Origin: Gymnopus androsaceus JB14
Taxonomy: Eukaryota > Basidiomycota > Agaricomycetes > Agaricales > Omphalotaceae
DNA length: 64,000 bases
Direction of reading: 5' to 3'
NCBI GenBank assembly: GCA_009733575.1
Contig: ML769503.1
Span: 124,001 to 188,000 of the forward strand
In this document: positions 1-11,757 of the stretch, piece after piece
How the letters are laid out: each line of letters starts with the position of its first letter
Numbering within the stretch: position 1 is the first letter of the stretch
Notes under the pieces: model-generated
The model's input: the letters and a program-made list of their open reading frames with translations, nothing else
Databases searched by the model: none
What the model was told of the DNA's origin: nothing
Translations under genes and position numbers: made by a program

Positions 1-624
1 GCAGATATCTGTCAAGTACAGGATCAATATGATGAGGCAAAACAGCTTCTACATAGTAGTACATACCATTATGAACATATAGGAGACTCCTTAGGGGTAG
101 CTTCATGCATGGAAAGTCTGGGAAATGCTTTTAAAATGCAGGATCAGTATAATGATGCCACAGAGTGGCTCCAGAAAGGTAGATCACAGTATGAAAACAT
201 TGGAGATCAACTGGGTATAGCTCGATGTATAGAAAGTATTGGAGATATTCACCGATTGAAAAATGAATACCATGAAGCCCACATGCTGCTTCAAACAGCC
301 AAAGATATGTATGAAACAATGGGAAATCAGCGAGGTATAGCTGGATGCCTGTGGAGTCAGGGAGACATTCATCACATCAATGATAATTACACAGAAGCCG
401 AAAAAGTGTTTAATGAGGCTAAATCACTATATGAACTGATTTCTGACTTACATGGTCTAGCTTCATGCATGGCAAGCCTAGGAGACATTCATTTATTGAA
501 GAATGATTACTTGGAAGCAAGAATGCTTCTACTATCAGCTGTAACAATTTTTGAGACAATTGGGGGTGATGCCACATGGTGTCAGGAAAGGCTCGAGAAA
601 ATTGAGCACTTGGTCCAAGAGTAA
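1..624 (+). CDS. Tetratricopeptide-repeat protein, 3' part (5' end outside window)
   Basis: The frame is open from the first base of the window to the TAA at 622-624, so only the C-terminal ~207 residues are seen and the start lies upstream; the ATG at 109 is internal. The protein is five consecutive ~40-residue helical repeats, each built on the same pattern (Y-x2-A ... L-x2-A ... Y-E ... G-D ... G-x-A-x-C ... S-x-G-D-I), which is the TPR consensus in the form found in large basidiomycete proteins that often carry an N-terminal NTPase domain. TPRs form protein-binding superhelices; partner and role cannot be told from this part. No intron is needed in the visible part. The sequence ends in a short charged tail. 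The family call is firm; the full architecture is unknown. Confidence 0.8.
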   Translation, partial: ADICQVQDQYDEAKQLLHSSTYHYEHIGDSLGVASCMESLGNAFKMQDQYNDATEWLQKGRSQYENIGDQLGIARCIESIGDIHRLKNEYHEAHMLLQTAKDMYETMGNQRGIAGCLWSQGDIHHINDNYTEAEKVFNEAKSLYELISDLHGLASCMASLGDIHLLKNDYLEARMLLLSAVTIFETIGGDATWCQERLEKIEHLVQE

Positions 625-690
625 GTAGACTGGTAGTGCAAAAATAGAATTTTTGACATCAACCCTCAATGCTGATTTTGAACCTAGAAA

Positions 691-724
691 AAATAATAAT
701 AATGAAGATGAAGATGAAGATGAA
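691..724. repeat. AAT / GAAGAT microsatellite
   Basis: A short trinucleotide run (AAT, then GAAGAT units) just behind the TPR gene, in its probable 3' flank. Confidence 0.7.
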
Positions 725-746
725 ATGTTGCAATTTTTTAAGTGAG

Positions 747-1371
747 GGTACCTATGGAGCAGGGCACTTAGTCACCACTACTTTTCAACAATGTAACACA
801 AGTGCCCCGATTTCTTAGCCCTCTTACAAAAGTGATTCTTTTGAAGATAGGAACAAATCTGTAAGAGGAATTTTTGATAGCTTCAAAACTGACAGAGATA
901 CAAGTTTCCGGCCAGATCGATTTTGCACCATTATGTAAATGTATTGATTACTAATATATCTAATCTAATATATGTATCAAACTGTCGGGAAACAGTCTCT
1001 GGAACATGTCTTGCAACTTATATTGCTTTGAACTGAAAGCGCAAACCTGAATTATGAGCTTCCTTTACATCCATGCCTGACCAATAAGCCTCCATCCACC
1101 AAACCATGTGACGCTCCCATCTCCAGATTGTTGAAAGTGAGATTGATGCCATTGCAATGGGCAAATTCTTGTGCTGTCTGATGGGTGGCGGGACTAGCGG
1201 GCTCATTGAGTGTAAGCTTTCTGAGCTTTCTCTTTGGCATATAGTAGAATTCTTGAGCAGTAGACAATAAATTAAATTTTCAAAATTTCCAGTCCAATTT
1301 TGCGCTACACAGCCACATTACATAAGCTGTTCAAAAGTAGCAGTGACTAAGTGCCCCGCTCCAGAGGTCCT
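747..1371. mobile_element. MITE-like element with ~44-base terminal inverted repeats
   Basis: The left end (about 747-789) and the reverse complement of the right end (about 1328-1371) match over most of their length, sharing the core GGGCACTTAGTCAC followed by CTACTTTT. The ~540-base interior has no credible coding region and the element is about 625 bases long. This is the size and structure of a nonautonomous DNA transposon. I could not settle an exact target duplication, so the superfamily is open (hAT-like is possible). Confidence 0.65.
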
Positions 1372-1621
1372 AGATCCTATGAAAATGATATCTAAATAAA
1401 TATGCGGAAAAAACAGATGAATAGCCCGGTCCACCTTGCTTGTGCTCAGATGGGCACGAATAGCAAATATTTACAAATCTTTGCGAATTTTTGATATTCG
1501 TTGTTCATGAATAGAGTAATATTTTTGCCAAATACATTTGTGACACAAATGTTTACTTGAGTGGAAATATCTGTTTCAGAACCACAAATATTCACAACAT
1601 CAGAAAAAACTGTTTTGGGCC

Positions 1622-1770
1622 CAGGAGGATCCAAGGTCACCTAGTCCTCTTAGGCAACCTGAGGCATCCTAGTTGGCCCAGGATAAAGGGCAAAACTTTG
1701 GACACCTCAGGTATCCTAGTCATCCTAAGTGTCCTGGGCCATCCTGAGACATCCTAGGACATCCTGGGAT
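1622..1770. repeat. Degenerate CATCCTAG-type short repeats
   Basis: A pyrimidine-rich stretch in which short variants of CATCCTAG / CATCCTGGG recur every ~10-20 bases. No gene is visible between 1372 and 1951 apart from this low-complexity patch. Confidence 0.5.
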
Positions 1771-1951
1771 GAGTATGTCAAAGACAGATGAAAGACTGGT
1801 CCTACCAACCAACCTCAACTAGCTTAACACCACTGGGTAATGTAATATGATGGGGGTCACAAGATCCAGCAGATTCCCAGCAGCCTACTCCCGATCCACT
1901 TCTCTTGCAAAATGCTAACAATCATGGTAACAATTCAGTAGAGGGAACACA

Positions 1952-2169
1952 ATGAGTAGGGACTCAAATAACACAGGGAAGCTTCAAATACTACAGATGA
2001 ATATACACAAATCAAAGACAGCAACATTTGACATGATAATGAAATTGATGGACCAGATGGATTATCAAGTCAATACAGCATTATTTGTATCCAGGAGCCA
2101 TGGATGGACCAACTTGGAAATGCAAGGCATAACTCTCACTGGGACATAATATACCCTACCTCATGCTAA
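1952..2169 (+). pseudogene. Non-LTR retrotransposon (LINE) endonuclease fragment, frameshifted
   Basis: Two reading frames join into the N-terminal part of an endonuclease/exonuclease/phosphatase domain of the LINE type. Frame 1 (from 1952) gives LQILQMNIHKSK, the usual first strand with the metal-binding Asn. A different frame from about 2083 gives IQEPWMD (the catalytic Glu motif) and IIYPT, ending at a TAA at 2167-2169. A frameshift near 2080 is needed to link them. Only ~70 residues remain, with no reverse transcriptase nearby, so this is a dead 5' fragment. The assignment rests on motif order. Confidence 0.6.
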
Positions 2170-2249
2170 TATGCCAATGTTTTGGCAAGACCTTGAGAAC
2201 ATGATTCTTGACAAGTTTGCTTCTAGAGATAGTATAAGAGAGCTGTAGT

Positions 2250-4020
2250 GAGCCCAAGCTGGTAGCTGTAATGAGTCTAATAAGTCTGGAAGTAATTGGA
2301 CCAACAGAGCCATGGTATCAAATTGGATATCAGCTCTAAGTAGTCTGTAGGAAACTGTAGTCTGGTAGCGGAGAGTCTTACTGGCATGTCAATGCCAGCA
2401 TTCATTTAAAAGAGGCACATTGCTTACATTGACTTGTGCCCACAAGGATACACTTGGAAGATGAGTAACTCAGGGATTTGTGAAAAGGATATGGACTTCA
2501 TGAAACAGGACAGAACCAATTCAAGTGGGCTGATGCAGAGATTGTTATGATAGCCGAGGTTTCCCTCCAGGCTTGATACCAAAGAAGCACTAATAAATTG
2601 TTTGGCACTGAATGATGGCTAATGGCATATGCCAGAAGAACCAAACAAAAGAGGGAGAACTGACAAATCCAGGAAAGCATACATAGGCCTTTGAGGTAAC
2701 GTGTACCAGGTTTTGGAAGGAATGTGTGTCTGCTGAGAAAACAACATGTAATAGGAAAGAGGTTTGTGCCAGGATAACAACACCACACACTAGTTGGTGT
2801 TTTCCCATACAAATATTCAGCAAACATAGAAATATGGATATGGTTGGGAAGCTGTGAGAATGAAGAATGACAATAGCGAGGAAGGAAAGAAGAATGTAAC
2901 AAACTACAATGAGAAACAGAAATATGATGGGATTAGTGAGCATGGTGCCAGGCATGCATCAGCTACATAGCAGTATGCATCACCCAGAAAAGGACCAAAG
3001 GTGCACAACCCAGACAGAAATAGGGTGTAATGCTCATAAGAAGCAAACAGGTGGACATTAGGGTTGCACAGATACACATATATGGACTATTTTATTATAA
3101 TTTTTTCCTTTTCTGAAATGAATTGTACCATTTCTCCTGGTTCTTGAAGCACTTTATTATTTAACTGGCACCTAGCCAAGCATAGTATAAAAGCCTATCT
3201 GTATTTCCTTTGCAAATCAAGTTACCTTTGGACCCCATTTGTTGCAGTGTGAATCCTTCTTGACATAGCTACGGCTGAGACAGGAAAGATACCACTCCCT
3301 TGTGAACCAAAGTAATACTTCATGTGGTATGGAAGAGAGTTGTTTATTGCACCCAGCATTAGAGATTTATAATTCTGATGACTGTGAAAAACTGACTTAA
3401 ACCAAGTCAAATTGTTATTTAGTTTTGAGGAGTCTAGTGTGACCACTGAGAAACAACCATCTGTTGCAAGTGAGCTCAGGTGTACAGGAAGCATAATGTC
3501 TGTGGTCCTGAGTGGTTTTGCCCTACTGTTGGGAATCACTTTGTTGAGCCAAGCCATACTGTTGATGGTTCTTTTTGTTGTTATTGATATTTTGTTGCCC
3601 CTATTATTGCCCCAAATCCATATAGATTGATTAGAAAAGGAGATCCTATCCTTCTATTGTCTACCAGCATCACTTCGAGAAACACCAGTGGCCAAGACAG
3701 AGAGTATTTTCTTTGCGGAATCTTTGACAATGCACCCTTGCTATTTAAATTGATAGCCAAACCCCTACTATGTTCCAGCCATTTAGTATAGATTTCTCTG
3801 CACCACTTGTACTGACAAACTCAGCTTGTTAACACCTAGCACCTGGGAACAACTCTCTCCTGTGAGGCATAATACTAGTGAATTGTAAACTTTCATCTAA
3901 TGGATGGTGCAAAATTGAGGTCCCGGAGACCAACAATGTTACCACCATTCAATTATTCAGAGTGTTTAGATGCCTTACAATCTTCAACATACTGTACCAT
4001 TTCAATCAATTTGGCAGTCA
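2250..4020. other. No recognisable gene; probable decayed repeats
   Basis: About 1.8 kb of AT-rich sequence. Open frames on the minus strand (2498-2955, 3222-3557) show no family pattern I recognise and overlap each other. A patch near 2235-2290 resembles a motif also found in the LTR family of this window (TAGTGAGCCCAAGCTG), so old LTR debris is likely here. Confidence 0.4.
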
Positions 4021-4169
4021 CGGGTCACGGAGGCTTTCTGACGGGCCAAAATTTGACTAGGTCACAGGTCACTTTTTGAAAGTGCTGAATTTTTTTGGCA
4101 TGACACGCCCAAAATTACCTCAAAAAACCCAAATTTTGGATCTAAAATGCCGAAAATTTGCTAGGGTCA

Positions 4170-4184
4170 CGCGGCAGAGCCGCG
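4170..4184. repeat. GC-rich perfect hairpin in AT-rich surroundings
   Basis: CGCGGC-AGA-GCCGCG forms a 6-bp stem with a 3-base loop, within AT-rich sequence (about 4022-4215) rich in GGTCAC repeats. It looks like the end or core of a small decayed repeat; no function can be assigned. Confidence 0.45.
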
Positions 4185-4267
4185 TAGTGCCTCATCCAAA
4201 CTTTCGTCAGGTCAGTCATGGTCACAAGGGCCTGCCGAATCAATCGAAATGGTACAGTATACAATAA

Positions 4268-4640
4268 TGGCACTCAGTCACAAACACTCAAGCTACTCCA
4301 TCAATTCATGGACAATCACAAAATCAACTCTATCTCCATGCAAATGACTATAATAAAATTCCGGAATGGATTGCTAAATGGAAGTCAATTGTTGGGCAAC
4401 TACATCCGATTGTTTGGTCTACCATTCTGTCAACTTTTGCTCAACTTCTTCCACTGCATCGGCCTTACTCCCATGTTGCCCATGAAATCCATAAACACAT
4501 CAACCACCCAGAACTCTACATGACTAAGCCTCTCAACTATACAACCTTCCAGTCCAAACTGCCTACAAAAATGATGTCCATTCCAAGGAAATGCACAGCA
4601 AACACTTCATCTGGCCCAAGGTGGAAACCCGAATGGCCAA
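4268..4640 (+). pseudogene. Unidentified open frame truncated by an LTR
   Basis: One frame stays open for about 124 codons (from just after the TAA at 4265-4267) and runs straight into the LTR end at 4641, where a TAG follows at 4649-4651. The predicted peptide has a normal-looking composition, for example IPEWIAKWKSIVG and HEIHKHINHPELYMTKP, unlike the low-complexity noise around it. I do not recognise the family. It is probably part of an older gene or transposon cut by the LTR insertion; no continuation was found on the far side of the LTR at 18230. Confidence 0.35.
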
Positions 4641-5613
4641 TGATGAGTTAGATTTGTGCTAGGTATGAAAACCAGCCAAACAACAATCACCCCAATCAGA
4701 TTCAATCCAAAAGGTTTAATTTGATGCGAGGAAGGAGGTTGTCAAAGGTTCCCTCAACTACTAATTGATTTGTAGAGAAAAAGCACTTGACAGTGACACA
4801 GGCAGTGCAGTTTGTGCAGATGAACGAGGTTTGTATTTGAAGGAAGGTTGTGAAAAGCCAACTAATGTATGATGATGCGCTGAACTAATTGAGGGGGAAA
4901 GCAAGCACCAAAGCATGGGTCAAGTACACCAACTCAACAAATAACTTTGCATATCCACACAAACACCGAGGCATGGGTTAAGTACACCAACTCAACAAAC
5001 AACTTTGCATATCTGTAGTGTTGGGCTCGGGTCGGGTTCGGGACTCCAAAATTCAGCCTGTCCCGAGCCCTAAAAAAACCCGTGCCACCGGGTTCCGGGT
5101 CGGGTCAGCGATCACATGTGACGCTTTCAGATCAACAATGACTTGCACCTTCTCTCCCAATTTCAACCCTAGGCTCAAAACTAGCCACCCCGGCTTTGGC
5201 GGAGGCTAGAGACGATGCACCCAACGCTGCTCTGGATTCATACAGCTCTGCTAATCTTTTTGCCTGCATTATTGGACCATGCTCATTAGCATGCTTGCTG
5301 GCTGGCCAGAAAAGGGACACAAGTGGACAAAGGTTAGAGAAGTACTAGAAGATTTGGAGGGTATTACTGGTGCGCCACCGTACTTCTCTTGAGTTTTTGT
5401 CACCTGAGATCCCGTTCCCCAGCAGCTGGTTGCCTCATGTCTGCCCTTCCTCCCCATATCGCGCAGGCAACTTTATAGCCAACTCCCTCTGCAGAGCAGG
5501 CTGTATAGTATGCCAGCGAGATTCCAACACCACTGTCAGCGGCGTGGCTTAATCCAAGCAGCATTCGCCCTGTGCTCAAGTTTGAGCTTACAGGAAATGC
5601 TGCTCGCAGTTGA

Positions 5614-7670
5614 TGATACACCGATTTTTTGGCTAAAGCTGAAACTGTACAGAATTGATAATCCTAGATTCTGTATTATACTCAATACAGTTATACCGAG
5701 AACTATAGTGAGCCTGAGCTGATAGTTGAAGTCTATTGAGAGTCTATTGTACTCTAGAGATTGCAGAGTGATGGTACATGTTAATGGTATCTCACTTAAC
5801 TTTGTGAATGCATCTCGTTCCAAGTCCTATGCATTGTATGGTGTAGCAAGTCAAGCTCGGCGGATACCGAGTTGATGAGCAAGGCTATTCCGAGCCCATA
5901 TATAATTATTACTAGGCTAGACAATCAAAAGACATACCCGATGGATTGAAGTTTCCGAGGCAGCACTTGATGCAGCCCAACGAGTTGGTTATACAAAATT
6001 TACAATGTTACTCTGCCGAGATGAAAACTCTTGACAAGATGAAAGCTTGCCTAGGCAATCTCGTCGCGGAATGTCCGGTAACTCCGGCCCGGAGCTGCCG
6101 CGATGAATGGAAATACTCCCGCGATGTCACAAGTCTTTTGACCGAGATGATAAAAGCAACATGGATGACAGAATCATCTAGGCGAGCTAAACTCTCCAAG
6201 ACCAAATGTTGTACTAGCTGGATGCCCGAGGCTCCATTAGGACTCCGAGGCAAATGTAATTGATGGTGTGTTTTTGGGTTGCGTATTGCTAGAGGGTGCC
6301 GAGGTATACCTGCCACGGCATCACCAACGCGGCCACCTGATCAACCTCATCGCAATCACTCTTAAAGCAAGGAATGACTAGGAATAATTCCTGTCCAAGC
6401 TTCAGTGTTGTTCCGAGATCCATGTGCTACAAGGCATCTAGGCTTGAGTCCACACGGAACTAGGCATAATGTCTAGCTTGCTATTGGTGAGGCAAAGATA
6501 GATATACTTCCGAGGGCTGTTCATGGAATGTTTCGAACACCATAGAACTTCACCAAGTCATAAATTTGGAGGACCTGCACAGTTTCCGAGGCAAAAGAAA
6601 GTGACTCGAGTTCATCTAGGACCAAATTCCAAGCATTGCCATTCCGAGATATGGATTTCCTGAAGATTAGGTGTGCCGAAATGATTTATTGAGGAAGATT
6701 ATTTATTATTTTACATTTATGGACATGTCTCGATCTCTTTCATATTATTCCTTTGTTTTAGTATTTTTCCGAGATGTACCAGTATATAAGGGTAGCTACA
6801 TTCTACGTGGCAATCCAAGTTAGACTTGATACCTGAAACGCAGTTCTATCTTAGGACCTGTAGTGATTCGTACACACTCAGACACATCTGCATTTTACTC
6901 TGCAACCTTTGAAACGGGTGGCCTTCTTGTAACCTCGATAATACTGAGGCTGTTCATTCTACTTCCCGGCTATTAAGTTGAGCATTCCTGGTTTTCATCT
7001 CGAAGAGAGGTCATATCAGTCTTAGGACTACAGGTGGAGCCTAACGTGCACACCTCAACGAGCCCGTTGTTGATTAGGAAAGGTCTTGGACCCAAGTGTT
7101 GGCTTGATCCAGTTTTAGGGAGGAAGCTTCTCAGAGTGTTACCTAGCTTTACCAACAGATTCTACCCTTTGCCCGCTCTTCGCTGAGTGTGTTAAAAACG
7201 CCTACTCGAGTGACTTGCGTGGCGGTCGTATAAGCTTGTTAGGTAACTCGCAGGAATCCCTGAGAGTTGGAGTATCATTGCGCGGCAATGTAAAGGCTCC
7301 CGAGATACGCAAAGTTGTTTGTTGAGTTGGCGTACTTGACCTGTGCTTTGGTGTTTCACTGCGGATACGCAAAGTTGTTTGTTGAGTCGGCGTACTTGAC
7401 CCGTGCTTTGGTGTTTGCTTTCCCCTTGATTAGTTCAGCGCGTCGTCGTACGTTAGTTGGCTTTTCAAAACCTCCCTCCAAATATAAAACCTTGTTCATC
7501 GCACACTATCTGTGTCAACTGTCAAGTGCTTTTCTCTTCAAATCAATTAGTAGTTGAGGGAACCTTTGACAACCTCCTTCCTCACATTAAATTAAACCTT
7601 TTGGATTGTATCTGATTGGGGTGATTGTTGTTTGGTTGGTTTTCATACCTAGCACAAATCTAACTCATCA
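5614..7670 (+). mobile_element. LTR-A: solo LTR, ~2.06 kb
   Basis: The copy begins TGATACACCG and ends AACTCATCA, flanked by the 4-base direct repeat TTGA (5610-5613 and 7671-7674). A related copy (LTR-C) has the same ends and its own 4-base duplication, which supports these boundaries. A TATA-like TATATAAGG lies at about 6783-6791, where an LTR promoter could sit. A ~57-base tandem repeat is present in two copies at about 7307-7420. There is no coding region and no second LTR, so this is a solo LTR left by recombination. It sits in the 3' flank of the hAT transposase gene. Confidence 0.8.
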
Positions 7671-9730
7671 TTGAGCAAACACGTTTGCTGACAGTCTCTC
7701 CATCCTACGCAACACTGTTGCTGCTGTTTGCCAATGGTCTTTCCATGCTGTGCCATGCTATGGCTGCAGTATTGTTAAATTTTAGGTACAGCTTATCACG
7801 CTTTGAGCGAAGGAGTTCAAGGCAACAAAATTTATTCAAATATTACTACTCATCGACAAGCTCCACAACCTCCTCCTCATCATTCACTGGAGATGAATCA
7901 TTAGTGAGGAAGTCTACAAGCTTGTCGTTTGTTACAAAATCTTCTTGAGACCAGTTGCCAAAGCACATTAGTACTCGTATTGTGAATGCATGGAGACAGT
8001 TACGAAGATGGCTGATAAGGATACAGCCATGCGAGAAGCTACGCTCCACAGAAACTGCAGATGCTGCAAATAACAACATCAGTAGGCTGCAAGACAATAC
8101 AGAAGGTGATGCGTACCTGGAATACTATGGATCGAGACCGCCAACTTGGCCAGGTTGGGATAAACCTTTCGGTTCATAATCCACCATTGAAGTGGATCAT
8201 CAGTGGGTATGCAGTTGTCAGCAAGATAGCGGTCCAGCTCGTCTATGTTACCAGCAGGGGTTGCAGCGTGTGTTTGTTTTGCCATAAGGGAGACAAATGA
8301 GTTGGAAGAGGAAGTACTTGTGTTCTGAAGAATCATGTCAGTAACAAGTCAAACACTGTAACAGGATGCAACACACCACAGGCGGCGCAGAGGCTGCTGT
8401 ACCAGCTGAAGCTGCTGAAGGTTTGTAGCGTGCAGTCCAAGCTTTACGCATGATGTCAACAGCCTCGTTGATCCACTCATCAGTCCAGTTGAGACTTTTG
8501 AAGTACGTCAACTTATATGACAGATGAAGAACTAAATATGTATCAGTAAAGGCTAAGGCTAGAAAGGAAAGACACACCCATAGCCATACAATATATGTCC
8601 GAGTCATCTGTGAGTGCATAGTACTTATTCAGAGTTTTTTTACCGATTGAAAGTGCATGACGAAGTGGAGCGCATAGCTCATGGTTGTCTACAATGCCAG
8701 AAGCAAATGCTTCATCTATTGCATCCATAGCGGGAATTACGGAGGAAATGTTGGGTGAATTTGATGAAAAGAAGGTAGTTGCGTCCTTGAGTATCTAATG
8801 AAAGCAGTAAGAAAATATCAATGTTGAAATGCACTAGTAACGTACCTTCAGAGCCTTCACCAGATTGCTTATAGCATCCCATTCCTCCTCTGATAGATTA
8901 TAGTCAGCGAGTCCGTTCGACACACGGTCCAGGAATTGTATGACAACTGATTTCATTTCAATAAAGGCCGAGAGCATATCATAGGTCGAATTCCAGCGAG
9001 TTGAAACATTGCGGGGTAGTACACAGTCCTTGAAATCAGTTCCAGCCACTGTTTCACGCCATCAAGGGAGTAAGAGAGTAGGAGAATTGATAATCTTGAA
9101 GGAAACACGGCAGCACTGGACAAATTGAGTTAAATAACTGAATAGGACCTTAACCCTAGCTTACCTTGAACAAGGCATCTCGCAATGGCTGCACAGCTTC
9201 ATTCCATTCCTCTCGCTCAACTTCAGTCATTTCCTCCAATACATCAACAAAGCCCTCTAAATTGTCCTTTTCTTGTGCCCCGTTTTCTTTGAGATCCTTC
9301 AGCTCAGTACGAAGCTCCTCCAAACCAATATCATCACCAAATCCGGCCTGCCCAGCAGCATCATCATCACCCAGCTCGGGTTTTTTGGGTTCAAACGGAC
9401 GAAGGACACCTTTAGCAGTCAAATTCACTGTATGGGCAAAGCACCGAACATGAGCTTTCAGTCCAGGAAATGTAGGGAGAATCTTCATGAGCTCTTCAAA
9501 CGTAGCCATATTCGCAGAGGCGTTATCACAAGTAATGGATATTATCTGTTACGGTGCGTCAGTGCAGCTACTTTTTACAGTTATTGAAACTAACCTTTTC
9601 CGCAATTCCATTCGCTTTCAGGACCTCTGCAAGTGCCTCTGCCATATTAGCAGCCGAGTGTGAACATGGAAGTTCAACAAAATCCAGTAGGTGGGTGACC
9701 ACACTTCAGGCTGCCCCAATTTATATCTTC

Positions 9731-10626
9731 TTAGATAGTCCAAAGTGTAACAATCCAGTAACTAATATGATCAAAATCCACAGGAAATCCAGGGAGAGAG
9801 AAGATTCCCCCCAAAACCTGGAAAATTTTAATGGCACCTCATGTCCGAATAAGGTCATGTAACACATGTGACACTGTCACACTACATATATGGTATACCT
9901 TAACTGATTATGGCACCTCATGCTGAATGTTCTCATGTGACACATGTGACACTATCAACACTACATATACAGTATACCTCAACTGTAACTCTCCTTCTGG
10001 AATTCATCCTCATTGCAATCAAAAGTGTAATTTAGTTTGTGTGACAGTGTCACATGCAGGCTGATGGGATCAGCAGAGGTAGGTTGCTGGGTGTAGATGA
10101 GAAAGTCATCACTGTAACTATCAATCGCTATTTCACAATTTCAATTTGTACTGTGTGACAGTGTCACATGACTATTACTATACTTCGCATGCACTACTAT
10201 ATTTACTTGTACATGGAATCCATACACTACTATATTTACTAGTGCATGGAATCCATGCGACATGCCTGGAATCCATACACTACTATTTTTACTAGTGCAT
10301 GGATTCCATGCAACATGCCTGGAATCCATACACTACTATATTACTAGTGCATGGAATCCATGCAACATGCCTGGAATCCATACACTACTATTTTTACTAG
10401 TGCATGGATTCCATGCAACATGCCTGGAATCCATACACTACTATTTTTCCTAGTGCATGGAATCCATACACTACTATTTTTACTAGTGCATGGATTCCAT
10501 GCGACATGCATGGATTCCAGGTGGGGTGTATGGATTCCAGGCGGGGCCCCTGGATTCCAGGGCCCTGGATTTCCTGTGGATTTTGATCATATTAGTTACT
10601 GGATTGTTACACTTTGGACTATCTAA
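9731..10626. mobile_element. Foldback/MITE-like element with ~65-base inverted termini and palindromic subrepeats
   Basis: The sequence from TTAGATAGTCCAAAG at 9731 to about 9795 returns as its reverse complement at about 10560-10626. The interior holds a doubled segment rich in GTGACACTGTCAC-type palindromes (about 9832-9985), a unique middle, and from about 10200 several copies of the GCATGGAATCCATGC palindrome family. It has inserted into an intron (or intron edge) of the hAT transposase gene between the WTSPNH exon and the HLLDF exon. No obvious target duplication was found. A second, left-truncated copy lies in the duplicated segment at 14650-15440. Confidence 0.7.
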
Positions 10627-11757
10627 CTAGTTACTTTTCCTGGTAGACTGGAATGGTGACCAATTCTTCCTTGCCATCTCTTTCAATGCGAGTTCTTGAT
10701 GTTGTGATACTCATCCAGGCACAATGGTTCGGTGACGTCCAGCAGTCTATTGCAATTGGGATCTCTCCTCGTGGCCTGGATAAATTAGTGAGGATATTCC
10801 AGTGTCTGAGCCCAAGTGTATGCATCACTAACCTGCAGCTCCTCTGCTAGCTTTTCTTTTGTGCTGTTGTATAGCTTCTTTACATCATGCGATACATTTT
10901 CTTGACTAGGGTTTTGAGATACAATTCAATTCAATTTATTTGGCCCAAATCCAATAAATCATAAATTGCACCAGTGCAAGATTTCTTGAAATTTGGTTAA
11001 ACTGTGTATCTGTACTGATTGTACTGATACAACCAGTGCAGTACAATACAATTTATGTAGTTTAAATCAGTTCAGATTTGAATTGGTTTATATCAGTATA
11101 AACTGATCATTTATACATTATTTCAATGCTAGATAAGTAATGTCTTACAGTAATCATGCTATAGGAAGTACTAATAATGCCTACATATTATTAAAAATGC
11201 ATCTTGATCAAGATTCAAGTAAGAAAAGTACCTGATCAGCTTCTTGTATAGGTATAATGAAGGATTTGTACAGGTTCCACTATGTGTAAATATGTACTGA
11301 TTTAAACTGATTCTAAGCAGTTTAAGGAATTTTTGGACTGTGAATAAACTGTAAACCTGTACTGATTTAAATTATGTATCAGTACAAGCTCTAGTGATAC
11401 ATTTTGCAGTACAATGCAATGCAATTTATGATTTATTTGCAGTTTAATGAATTGTATCTCCAAACCCTATTCTTGACTGGGGATATACCGTTTGGGTCAG
11501 CCTTCCTTTTGTAGCCATCCAGTAACAATGATCTTTGACAATGTGGAATGGGCGTGCAGACTCAGAAACCCATCAAGCAGTAACAACGCTAAACATTAAT
11601 CAGCATAAGGTCAGACAATGAGAAAGAGTAAGATTCAAACTGGATTGTTTGTTTCGACGGAGGTTGTGTTGAAAACAACTCGGCCCATCCCTTAACAGAT
11701 CGAAGAGCAGCAGTGAGCTTGCTTTGGCTCTTCTTCCCGAACTTTTTCAGAGCGTCT
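9832..11757. repeat. Segmental duplication, copy 1 (1.9 kb)
   Basis: This segment is nearly identical to 14659-16572 in the same orientation. It spans most of the foldback element, the hAT WTSPNH exon and the exon with ALRSVKGWAEL, ending in the middle of that exon. Differences from copy 2 are largely single-base length changes in homopolymers. Copy 1 is continuous with the rest of the transposase gene, so it is the original location. Confidence 0.85.

Noticed and set aside
2498..2955. Two overlapping minus-strand open frames as a membrane protein gene
   Set aside because: They overlap in different frames, have no recognised family pattern, and lie in decayed repeat sequence; the hydrophobicity follows from the T-rich composition.
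4641..7670. A single 3-kb transposon with 350-base inverted ends (4641-5010 against 7310-7670)
   Set aside because: The inverted match is explained by two LTR copies in opposite orientation; LTR-A has its own TTGA duplication and the left piece joins to 16752-18229 across the hAT duplication.
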